26,803 nucleotides of DNA, from NCBI RefSeq assembly GCF_001039355.2, contig NW_019773847.1, forward strand, positions 1,063,467-1,090,269. The letters run 5' to 3'. The stretch is from Lingula anatina. Its lineage: Eukaryota; Brachiopoda; Lingulata; Lingulida; Lingulidae. Positions within the stretch are counted from its first letter, which is position 1. The number at the start of each line of letters is the position of its first letter. Below the pieces are notes generated by a model that saw only the letters and a program-made list of their open reading frames with translations, did not search any database and was not told where the DNA came from. This document shows, one piece after another, positions 18,468 through 26,803 of the stretch. Both the position numbers and the translations under genes were made by a program.

Positions 18468-20185
18468 ATGCAATGGAAATTAGTTGGGGAGGTAGAAGGG
18501 AGACATGATGCAAAGACTACATCAAGATCACAGGTACACATACCCAAACACTGGTATCATAAGACCAACACTGTTTGTCGCCGAGATCCTCTGTTTTATT
18601 CTGACAGTCAACCAGGCATGCGCAGCCGTTGGCATACACATAGGTATCCTGGTAAATGACGTCAACAACATCTGTCTGTCTACGAAGTCGTGCAAGGCCC
18701 CTGAAGATATTCAACAAATAGTCATTCATAGGTTTCTCACAGGAACCTGGCCTATATTTTCCTAATACCTTATTATCACATTAAGTTTTCCAGTATTTAA
18801 AATATGCCCAACAGTATCCTAACGGCTAAGCTTTACCTATTTAGTTAGCTAGCATCCCTATTTTAACATTAATTATGAACTTCTTAAGTTTTAAGTAACA
18901 TATTACTGTTTGAATTTAAGAAACAAAATCCGTGTTTGTTTGTGAGGAAAAAAAAGGTAAGCAACGAACGCCTATATCTTATTGCTGTGTACATAAAATA
19001 TATGCATATAGATTACGCCAACCCTGATCAGCTTTGAAACATTTTTTTGATGAATTCACTTATTCAAAATACTTACTTATCGGTTGTCTCGATTGTAAGG
19101 AACTTTATTTCCCCTACTTCATGAAGTTTTCCGACATGCGGGCCCCGACCACGTCTAGTGTTGCCAAAGGTCGTGGTGGTCATTTCAGCTTTCAAAGTGT
19201 TGGTAAAATCTAATGCTATTAAGGATAAAATATAAAAGGCTGAAACAGTTACACAATATTTGAACGCTGCATTATACATATGTATTTTGAAGTGTAACCA
19301 AAGCCACCTTTAATGTACATTTATGTTAAAGAAGCTTTGCATATGCAGTTTAAAAAATGAGTGCAGTCTTAAATAGTCAAGTAAATTTCTTTATAGAAAC
19401 GAAAGAAAAGAGAAAAATATGTGGTAAGAATATGTATATATTTTGCCTATGCGTATAGTTAATGTAGTTGTATTTAATTAATTCACCGTTTGTTAATATC
19501 AAATCATGTACCTGTAAGGACCGAGATGCAGTAGTTCCCACTCTCTATATGTTAAGTTTTGGTTTCATAATCTTTACAACAGTTAACTTATTCCTTATAT
19601 TAATAGTAAACCATCTTACCCTTCCCACGTGAGAGGCCGGTCTTTAATTTTACTATGTATGAATCCGGTATTCCAGCACCACCGACGTATCGAATGACTT
19701 CAGCTAAGGAAAGCAAATATGTGATATTTAAAGAAAAATGAATACAGAACAGATGAAGTAATTAAAGGAAATATACTTTTCGAAGAACATCGGATAATTA
19801 AAAGAGAGACAATTGTGATAAAAAAACTTAACTTGCAATTAGATCGTGTCTATACAATTACTACAGTCAACTAAAGAACAATTTATAATGTTTAGCACGT
19901 GTCGGGTGTCGCATGGACCGTTTCCAACTCTCACACTCAGGTTGGTAAAGTGATAACAAACGTAAAGAACTGTGGGCATGTTAGGCCACAAAGATAAGTC
20001 AATATAATAAACCTTTAAATCTTACCTCCATTTCTATCTGCAGGTGTCCTCTGTATCTTTCCATACTTTCGCTGACTGTGTGGTGGACTTCCCACCATCA
20101 TTGTTTCCTGGTATATGTGTTTCTCAAAGCAGCAGGGACTCGCAATGGTAGCCAGCAGAATTAACAGCGAGGCAAATCGTCCCAT
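17255..20185 (-). CDS. Secreted S8 proteinase K-like protease 2, canonical (five coding exons)
   Basis: Exons 20026-20185, 19620-19703, 19077-19215, 18544-18700 and 17255-18211 join in frame (1497 nt) to give 498 aa; intron phases are 1, 1, 2, 0 and all introns are GT-AG. Residues 1-19 are a signal peptide (MGRFASLLILLATIASPCC). The I9-type propeptide starts at GIPDSYIVKLKTG. A linker carries cysteines 154, 156, 160 and 172. The mature domain begins near WGLDRIDQTTRLPNGKF (180). The triad is D211 (YIFDSG), H248 (GHGTHVAG), S404 (SGTSMACPMVAG); oxyanion Asn339 is in VVAAGNDN, and INMSLGG is intact. The 50-residue tail has five cysteines. It should be an active secreted subtilase, typical roles being extracellular digestion, defence or matrix processing. 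The role here is not shown by sequence. Confidence 0.92.
18430..18465. repeat. (GA)n microsatellite in protease 2 intron 4
   Basis: About 18 GA units in the last intron, 79 nt downstream of the exon 4 donor on the coding strand. Confidence 0.95.
18544..18700 (-). CDS. Protease 2 exon 4 (propeptide end and four-Cys linker)
   Basis: 157 nt between ATCTTCAG and TTTGG|GTATGT, phase 2 to phase 0. Encodes RQTDVVDVIYQD, then a linker with Cys spacing x1, x3 and x11. Confidence 0.82.
19077..19215 (-). CDS. Protease 2 exon 3 (propeptide)
   Basis: 139 nt between CTTAATAG and GATAA|GTAAGT, phase 1 to phase 2. Encodes VGEIKFLTIETTD, matching the VVVETQE strand of protease 1. Confidence 0.75.
19620..19703 (-). 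CDS. Protease 2 exon 2 (propeptide start)
   Basis: 84 nt between TTTCCTTAG and AAGG|GTAAGA, phase 1 to phase 1. Encodes GIPDSYIVKLKTGLSRGK. Confidence 0.8.
20026..20185 (-). CDS. Protease 2 exon 1 (signal peptide)
   Basis: ATG at 20183-20185; 53 codons plus one base; donor GGAG|GTAAGA. It is 36 nt longer than protease 1 exon 1, the extra being a polar stretch before the propeptide. Confidence 0.8.
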
Positions 20186-22275
20186 GTTGTGTCTAAACTA
20201 GATATATGAAAGCCAATGTATGAAAGTCAATAAATGTACCATAAAGTGTTCCGGGGTCATTGAATGATAGAAGTTTAAAAACAACACGCGTTTGTGTCTA
20301 TCTGTATTGTATATTGTATATTTAATATGATAAATTCTGAATGATTTGACATAATCTTGTATAAGAGTCTTTGGACAGAGGATGTTATGTAAATGCTTAT
20401 GACGTTAGCTGATTTATGTGACATTACTGCACACCATGGAACGACCAAGTGGTTTTCAGGACGGTGAGGATATATTTTAACATTGAATAGATGAATCAAT
20501 TAATGTCTAATCTAAAAAGAAAGCAACTTGACTGTACGTCACTGAATGATCATTTTGGATGTCCAGTAGCATACAACAGATGGTTCAATTATCTTAGAGA
20601 AAAAGAAAATTCAGCTTATTCTCATTCGATTAAAAAAAAGGAGCACTTACTGTATCCAAGTGTAAAACTCTCTGTCCTGATGTTAAACCCTGGAGAAATG
20701 TTCTTTACTGCAAGGACCAACTACATCTGTCGGAAACCCTGAGGTATTATACTTGGACCATGGAGAGTTGAAAATTAATGTCCTGTCACTTGTCTCATAA
20801 ATCATCTGGTTACCGGGTACATTGCCCGCTAAGCCTACGTCTTCTCAAGTATGGCCGGAAAGCGGCCCCACTTTAATAATATTTTAAAAACAGACTTTTG
20901 TGCCTACATATGCCTCCACCGTTTAATTTGTCTGTAATTTTGACTCCAATCTTAATAAAAATTTTCACAAATATACCATGAGCGAATCAGGTCCCCACAT
21001 CTTGTTTAAGGTACAGAGATACCATATGAGGCTTACATACAAGTAATTAAAGTGCAATGTTGCATACGCCACGAATATGAGACTGTTCCTTAGAAATTAT
21101 GTCTTAAGCAGTGAAACTGAATCTGTTTGTGAAACATTGAACAAGTGATCATCATTCGTGTTTAGATGAAATAATGAACTCTGTCTTTGGCATAATTGAT
21201 GTCAAAATTGCACCATTCAAAAGGTTTAAGTGATTTGACGTCACTTGCGTGTTAATATTTTTCGGTCTAGTGTGATCAAAGCAGTAACACCACCCGTGTG
21301 CATCACGTATGATAAACCTACCCTATATAATAAGACCGCCGCTTCTACCAGCAGCACCGATATGGAACAGTAAATGTTACACTTTGGGCAGAATTAGACA
21401 CACTTTTATGCATCAACACCAACTGCTTTCATTCTGTATCAAGGGATATTATATCACAGTTTGTTGTTAACATGTTGAACCATAGCTAATATCGTAAGTC
21501 TCGACAATGCAGAATCATTGGCATATTATATATTATGCTATTATATGAATATATTTGTTTTAGGATAAAGAAAAACACTTTAATATGTCCAAATGTTGTG
21601 AAATATGCGTTTTCTTATTTCTTGTTGCTATCAAAAATCCAAGAAAATGTAGGTGAGCACAGTAGATTCCGAAAACCGTATCTAAAAATATTGACGTTGC
21701 TAAAAACATATTTGTTTTAGAATCAGCTAGTGTAAAATTAAGTTTAACAGCATTTTTTATGTTTGCACGAAGTTGTTCTATCAGTCTAATGAATGGATTT
21801 TAACAGTTTATGTCAGAAACCTGTATATCCAGCTTGTTTTACTGAAAATGTTCTTAAAAATAGATCACCATCAAAGAAGCGATGAATTGAGGATACGGAT
21901 TTTCTTGGGACTCGGGCCTTCGTTGTCATCCGCAACATAAGTGACCTTAAATGACATATTTTCCGCAATAGTATGCTGATAAGAGCAGTATGAATTATTA
22001 ACATATTAATAATGCATTGCATGTACATGTATCTCTGGGGTTAGTTGATTCGACGTGTACATTGTAATTCTAAGTGCCTGTAAATAAATCTACCCCCCTG
22101 TGAATATTTTATAAGGTAGCTCATTCCATTGGGCATAAGGGTAAATACTTATTGATTTGGATAGTAAAACTGTTGTTGGTATGTAACATTCGTTTTAATC
22201 ACGCCAATAATGTGTAATAACTATACATTAACCTTCTATCTGATGCTCTCAATTTTGTCTTGGTATCGTGGTGCT
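20186..22275. other. Intergenic between protease 2 and the fucosyltransferase
   Basis: 2.1 kb without a supported gene. The ORF at 20491-20742 lacks motifs. A plus-strand CCTATATAATAAG (near 21321-21333) is TATA-like, with GC-richer sequence 10-40 bp downstream, but no ORF follows on that strand. ATTAAA on the minus strand near 22193-22199 could end the fucosyltransferase transcript. Confidence 0.5.
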
Positions 22276-23502
22276 TTAAGTGTTAAAATCCAAATCATTT
22301 GGAGGAATACAATGTCCGTCAATAAACCACCTGGTCAGCTCGCCCGGCGGGTACCATGTCACCGGTTCACTGATGTCGTTTAATTTGGCACATAAGTCAC
22401 AGTATACCTCTGCCTTCGAATACAGTCCAACATACTGGTTCTTCCACTCTAAATATTTAACATACGCCGTGACATTCATGTCCAAATATTTCAGATAGTC
22501 TGCTAAATCTTTGGGAGATTTAAAATCGTTCGTATTGATGTGCCACTCGGGTTTTATTCCAACCCTGGAATAATTGGCCGGACCTCTTGTTACCGTCACT
22601 ATGTCACGATCCAACATTTTCCAAAATTTCTCTGTGATGTAATCCGTTGAGATACTATTCTCAAAGGACAGGTAAAACTTGTAGTCCCTGTTAATGTTGT
22701 CCAAACAGTTTTTATCATCGCGCTTCGAACACTTTAAGGGGCCACACGCACCGTACACGTCAACAGGGATGTATTTCTGAAGTTCGGAGACATATCTCTC
22801 TCGTTGACTCCGAGTCACACACTTGCTGACCATCCAGGCGACCAATTTAGTTTTGTTGAGCGCCGTTATAGTGTAATTTTTAGTAAGAGGGGTCGATCGT
22901 TTTAGGGCGTAACCATATGGGAAAAATATCGTTGAGTCTCTCCGAAATGTGATGGTCCAATTAAACATCCCCGCCCAAACACCTCCAACTTCTTTGGAAT
23001 AACACGAGCTCTCGTGGTTCACCCATACCCAACGATGTTGTGGCAATTTTCTTGGTTTATCCCCCAAACTTTTTGCTATAAAAACAATGGCGTCAGCTTC
23101 ATCAGCTAAAGACTTATCCTCAGTGTAGATACAGTTGTCTATTTTACAGCCAAGGGATTTAAAGACCGGCTTGGCGTAATCTCTTAGATGCATGTAGTCC
23201 AACCTTGGTCCTGGATCCCAGAAAATTACCAGCTTAGGCTTGTTGAGAGGTTTGTCAACTCCTTTTGACAAATACGTGATATTTTGGCTTTCCTGCAATC
23301 TATGCTTTGCTGCAGCTTTTCGGTAGGAAATTGATATCCGATTTTGTTCATAAAATTCTGTTAACTTCACAAAGATGAATAAAGAGAAAATGGATGAAAC
23401 TATTATGATGACGCTAGTGGCGACGGTGCACAGTGATTTAACACTGCATGAGCTGTGGCCCGTAGTCTTAGAATAGACTGATGTGCCTGGTACGGCTCCC
23501 AT
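22276..23502 (-). CDS. GT10 alpha-1,3-fucosyltransferase, type II Golgi membrane protein
   Basis: A 408-aa single-exon ORF from ATG at 23500-23502 (context GTCATGG, with an in-frame TGA eight codons upstream) to TAA at 22276-22278. There is a short cytosolic tail, then one membrane anchor at about 26-46 (VATSVIIIVSSIFSLFIFV) and a stem. The N-terminal GT10 acceptor domain covers about 89-200 (KLVIFWDPGPR, WVWVNHESSCYS, FNWTITFRRDS, PYGYA). The GDP-fucose domain from 218 carries the family signature FYLSFENSISTDYITEKFW (276-294). A CxxC (368-371, CDLC) near the C-terminus is also typical. Six N-glycosylation sequons are visible (74, 181, 209, 216, 310, 343). The family transfers fucose from GDP-fucose to GlcNAc of N-glycans or Lewis-type antennae in the Golgi; the acceptor here cannot be read from sequence. 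Length is usual and nothing is broken. Confidence 0.93.
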   Translation of the reverse strand: MGAVPGTSVYSKTTGHSSCSVKSLCTVATSVIIIVSSIFSLFIFVKLTEFYEQNRISISYRKAAAKHRLQESQNITYLSKGVDKPLNKPKLVIFWDPGPRLDYMHLRDYAKPVFKSLGCKIDNCIYTEDKSLADEADAIVFIAKSLGDKPRKLPQHRWVWVNHESSCYSKEVGGVWAGMFNWTITFRRDSTIFFPYGYALKRSTPLTKNYTITALNKTKLVAWMVSKCVTRSQRERYVSELQKYIPVDVYGACGPLKCSKRDDKNCLDNINRDYKFYLSFENSISTDYITEKFWKMLDRDIVTVTRGPANYSRVGIKPEWHINTNDFKSPKDLADYLKYLDMNVTAYVKYLEWKNQYVGLYSKAEVYCDLCAKLNDISEPVTWYPPGELTRWFIDGHCIPPNDLDFNT

Positions 23503-23884
23503 GACTTCAGAGTAATTTTCTCAAGGCGCTTGTATATGAAAATAGAATATATTTTGCAAGAAATTTGAACTGAAATAATTCCAAACATTCTCTTCATTAC
23601 TGTTGCTAGATACAATTTATTTAAACAATACCTGTAGGTGTTGCTATTCTTACCAACGGGTTTTTGAATTTTGTCGGAGAATCGGGTGTACAGGTGGTGA
23701 CAAAAGTATTGCATCATTTTGCTGTATGCTTAAAGTGAACAACGTATGGATTTGCTAGGTTTTTCAATTAGTATTTTATTGAAAACTGTTTATGTCAAGG
23801 CAGTAACATTACTACAGGTTTGCCTATGGTTTGCCCTAGCGTGACACACGTTATCAATATGCCAGTATTATATGGAGACAACTA
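23503..23884. other. Upstream region of the fucosyltransferase
   Basis: The minus-strand ORF at 23403-23717 overlaps the fucosyltransferase start in another frame and is a shadow. No TATA or clear promoter is seen. Confidence 0.5.
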
Positions 23885-24070
23885 TTAAAATCCCCAAAGT
23901 CTTGACATCATAAATGTCGTCTCTGGCACTGGTCTTCTGCGGTGGTCACCTCGTGGTGGCTTATGGTCATCAACAGCGTACCCCATCCTTCTCAAAACCC
24001 AATACACAGTCTGCCAAGACACACCATATCTGTCGTCATTATACAGTGCTTTGAATATGCTCCAGTTTCC
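23885..24070 (-). pseudogene. Unidentified coding-like fragment
   Basis: A 61-codon open stretch on the minus strand, bounded by TAA at both ends and with no initiating Met at its start, encodes GNWSIFKALYNDDRYGVSW, QTVYWVLRRMGY and DDHKPPRGDHRRRP. The residue pattern (VSWQTVYWVLRRMGY) resembles the recognition helix of a helix-turn-helix transposase or integrase, followed by a basic segment. No rest of such a protein is visible nearby. Probably a relic of a mobile element, or an isolated exon; the family is not identified. Confidence 0.3.
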
Positions 24071-24157
24071 TTACTTATTACTTTAGCAAAATGCACGTAG
24101 ACACCATAGAACAGTCTGTGTAATATGAAAAAAAGAAAGAAAATTGAAGCTACAGAA

Positions 24158-24169
24158 CCCCCCCCCCCC
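24158..24169. repeat. C12 homopolymer
   Basis: Twelve C residues in AT-rich intergenic DNA, not followed by an A-run. Confidence 0.9.
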
Positions 24170-25588
24170 ATACTTACCCCATTAATCTTTTAAGTTACCC
24201 TCGGTTTTCATCGCAGATACTGGCGCCCGTTCTCTGTTCTTGGGTAAAGACACTGCACGTAAAACATAATATGGCTAGTCGTTAAAATGCATATTGTGTT
24301 AAGTTATAAATAATGCAGCCACAACCTGACAACATTATGAGGGCATATGCTCAGTTGGATTCAGTTGGTGATATTTTTTGTCATATCATGCACACATTAC
24401 ATATAGAGAAGTAGAGTTAACAATAGTTACTCTCATATAAGGTAAATTGCCCAGTAGCTTGCTATTACGGACGGGGAGTCGATCCACCGGACATTTAAAA
24501 GGTGGTGTTGATCGCAAAAGCTAGCGGTCAGTGAGTAAAACGTCTACTAAATAATGCAGACCTACGGTCATGGGTCCGTAACTCAAAAACATCGCGAATT
24601 GCGAATAGCGATATGGGGGTGCTTGTTTGTACAGAGTGGCCCCGTATTAACAAGCAATGAAGGAGTATTATTCAACTCCCCATTTCAATATGTCTTAAGA
24701 CCTCATACATACGGGTGCACATTGACTAAGATGAGAAAATGACATATTTAAATAACAGCAAAAAGAGAAGAGAATTAAGCTGATGCAGGCGGCAGTTAAT
24801 GGCATTGAAAGTGACACTATATAATAATCCTGGGTGTTTTAATGATGAGGTATGGTGATCAAGACGTGTCATCATCGGCAGTGGACATAACTCCATTTGA
24901 TAGCCACAGTGAGGTATATTGCTAATGCTTGACAATAAACTCATCTAAAACCCTTGCTGACTCAGTGACTGTATGTTAAAACAACGTTGATAAATATTGT
25001 ATATTTGTCGCTACCTAATGAAATTGCACATGTTAAACATCGCGGTGTAGTGATGATTGTCAAAGACCAGCGCTTCAAGATGTTTGTTATCCTTCTGGAT
25101 ATTCTAATTGTCAGTCTGTTCTTATAACATACATGTACTGACAGGTGCTTTACACAGGATGTTTCACTGTGAGTCCGTGCCCTTCATATTTTTATATACC
25201 CCAGAGAAATAGTCCTACCCACGGCCTAATAAGATATTGCTGCGTGCGAAAGCCAATTCGCCCATCTGTATAAAAAGTCATCATTGCTATCAAGTAAGCG
25301 TGATGGATAAAGAAAGACAAACGATAGAGTCCACTGATGGCCATGAAAGGTAAGTGGGATTTTGTCAATAAGGTCGATGAAACAAAGGAGATGAAGCACT
25401 TCATTCCTCGAGCGTGCTGAGATGCATGGCGCCTTGCGAAAATGAATGACAGAGAAATTTATTTTAAAGAGATATTTCGTTACAAGGACATTTTATGGTT
25501 AGAAATATTTATTTAGTTCTGTGTTGTTGACAAAAGCTCTTTTATTTTACCGGTGATATCCATGTATTGTTAGGACTCTGAAACACGA

Positions 25589-25590
<2 letters not shown>
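24170..25590. other. Intergenic, no supported gene
   Basis: The ORFs at 24554-24742, 24726-24944 and 25192-25404 have no motif. I see no element ends. Confidence 0.5.

Positions 25591-25651
<61 letters not shown>
25591..25651. repeat. (AT)n microsatellite
   Basis: About 30 AT units. Confidence 0.95.
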
Positions 25652-25653
<2 letters not shown>

Positions 25654-25840
25654 CCAAAAAAGAATTGGAGTCATTAAATTTCACACTTGCTTACTGCGGC
25701 AAATACATGATAATAAGAATGCAATCATTAAGAGATACAAGTACTAATGATTCAACTCTGCAAGAGTGATAAATTAAAACAAATTATTCCACTTGGCAGT
25801 ACGACTGGTAGCTCTCTCTATTTATATGATCCGGTGTAAC

Positions 25841-25960
25841 ATGAAAATCTGACTCCCATGAAAATGTGACTCCCCAGTCAGATTTTCATTATGAAAATGT
25901 GACTCCCCAGTCAGATTTTCATAATGAAAATGTGACTCCCCCCTTGAAAATTTGACTCCC
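25841..25960. repeat. Minirepeat cluster ATGAAAATSTGACTCCCC in direct and inverted copies
   Basis: Direct copies of ATGAAAAT(C/G/T)TGACTCCCC start near 25841, 25858, 25891, 25924 and 25943. Inverted partial copies AGTCAGATTTTCAT occur at 25876-25889 and 25909-25922. Neighbouring direct and inverted copies can pair as hairpins. The cluster leads directly into the longer-period array. Confidence 0.85.
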
Positions 25961-26680
25961 CCTCCACAAAACTTCATACATCTTATTTTATTTGAGTATA
26001 TGACTGTGATCTTGTAGTATGTAAAATGGATGATACGTTGGCACATTTTTTGTAGTTTGAAGGTGAAAATTTTAATGAAAAAGTAAGAAAATTAAAAATG
26101 AGCACATAATGAAAATCTGACTCCCCCATGAAAATTTGACTCCCCCATCATAAAACTTCATAAATCTTATTTTATTTAGGGTATATGACTGTAATCTTGT
26201 AGTATGTAAAAAGGAGGATAGATTGGCACATTTTTTGTAGTTTGCAGTGAAAATTTTCATGAAAAAATAAGAAAATTAAAAATGTGCACATAATGAAAAT
26301 CTGACTCCTCCATGAAAATTTGACTCCTCCTCCACAAAACTTCATTAATCTTATTTTATTTTGAGTATATGACTGTGATCTTGTAGTGTGTAAAAAGGAG
26401 GATAGATTGGCACATTTTTTGTAGTTTGCAGGTGAAAAATTATGTGAAAAAATAAGAAAATTAAAAATGAGCAAATAATGAAAATCTGACTCCCCCATGA
26501 AAATATGACTGCCCCTCCACAAAACTTCATAAATCTTATTTTATTTTGAGTATGTGACTGTGATCTTGAAGTATGTGAAATGGAGGATACATTGGCGCTT
26601 TTTTTGTAATTTGCAGGTGAAAATTTTCATGAAATAATAAGAAAATTAAAAATGTCCACTTAATCGCCTATTGTCTCCCC
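25944..26680. repeat. Tandem array, about four units of ~184 bp
   Basis: GAAAATCTGACTC recurs at 26111, 26294 and 26480 (periods 183 and 186), and GAAAATTTGACTCCCCC at 25944 and 26131 (187). Each unit has one or two C-run minirepeats, then CACAAAACTTCAT, a TCTTATTTTATTT stretch, GTATATGACTGTGATCTTG and a TTGGCACATTTTTTGTAG stretch. The ORFs at 25822-26522 (-) are readings of this repeat. The last unit decays after about 26660; a degenerate TCTCCCCTATGAAAAAG follows. Confidence 0.9.
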
Positions 26681-26803
26681 TATGAAAAAGTTATTTAATA
26701 TTTGATGATCATTTCAACACCTTTTCTTTTAGGATACTTTATGAAAAATATATTGGAAATATTTAAAGGTTTGATGATAAAATAGTGAAAGCATGAAAAA
26801 GAA

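Noticed and set aside
18255-18659. 134-aa plus-strand ORF with RE repeats
   Set aside because: It spans protease 2 intron 4 and the (GA)n tract antisense to a well-supported exon.
20491-20742. 83-aa plus-strand ORF
   Set aside because: No motif, no splice context and Lys/Ser-rich AT-driven composition.
21321-21365. Plus-strand TATA-like promoter
   Set aside because: CCTATATAATAAG is a fair TATA box, but no ORF, donor or transcript signal follows on the plus strand within view.
23403-23717. 104-aa minus ORF overlapping the fucosyltransferase start
   Set aside because: It is in a different frame from the GT10 gene, has no motif, and is best read as a shadow.
25822-26522. Three minus-strand ORFs with repeated HFH/KKCANLS peptides
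   Set aside because: They are the translated ~184-bp tandem repeat; periodic stops and lack of a start fit non-coding repeat DNA.

Overview
This is animal nuclear DNA, most likely from a lophotrochozoan and probably a mollusc. The evidence is GT-AG introns, long AT-rich intergenic stretches, many microsatellites, short foldback elements, and invertebrate-type gene families: a sarcoplasmic-calcium-binding-like EF-hand protein, secreted proteinase-K-like proteases with introns, and a single-exon type II alpha-1,3-fucosyltransferase. Frequent ACATGTA words fit a bivalve or gastropod, but that placement is inference.

Layout. At 2968-4447 (+) is a two-exon gene for a secreted four-EF-hand protein. 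Its only visible 5' splice acceptor is built from a (TA)n-poly(T) microsatellite. At 6576-8797 (-) is a five-exon METTL27/WBSCR27-like methyltransferase, 219 aa when spliced, with a probable noncoding first exon near 9348. At 10982-14130 (-) and 17255-20185 (-) are two tandem paralogous S8 (proteinase K/aqualysin-like) protease genes. Each has five coding exons with the same intron phases (1, 1, 2, 0), an I9-type propeptide, a four-cysteine linker and a five-cysteine C-terminal tail. They predict 486 and 498 aa. At 22276-23502 (-) is an intact single-exon GT10 fucosyltransferase of 408 aa. The four minus-strand genes share no operon-like logic; only the two proteases are clearly related, by duplication.

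Repeats fill much of the rest. There are terminal-inverted-repeat (MITE-like) elements at 1979-2202, 6090-6357, 13211-13355, about 14573-14743 and 15203-15726. A dispersed repeat carries a GGGGCGGATCCAG end at 9049-9291. There are TA, GT, TAA, GA, poly(A) and CnAn simple repeats. A structured tandem array at 25841 to about 26680 has a ~184-bp period and is seeded by a 17-19-bp C-run-tailed minirepeat in direct and inverted copies.

The most notable observations are: the divergent substrate cleft of the downstream protease beside a canonical sister; the paired cysteine-rich modules in both proteases; the microsatellite-made splice acceptor; and two unrelated-looking repeat families (15203-15726 and 25841-26680) that share the design of a short AT-rich word followed by a C-run, in inverted and tandem arrangement. 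I see no convincing undescribed enzymatic system. All exon models were made by eye from splice consensus, frame continuity and family motifs.
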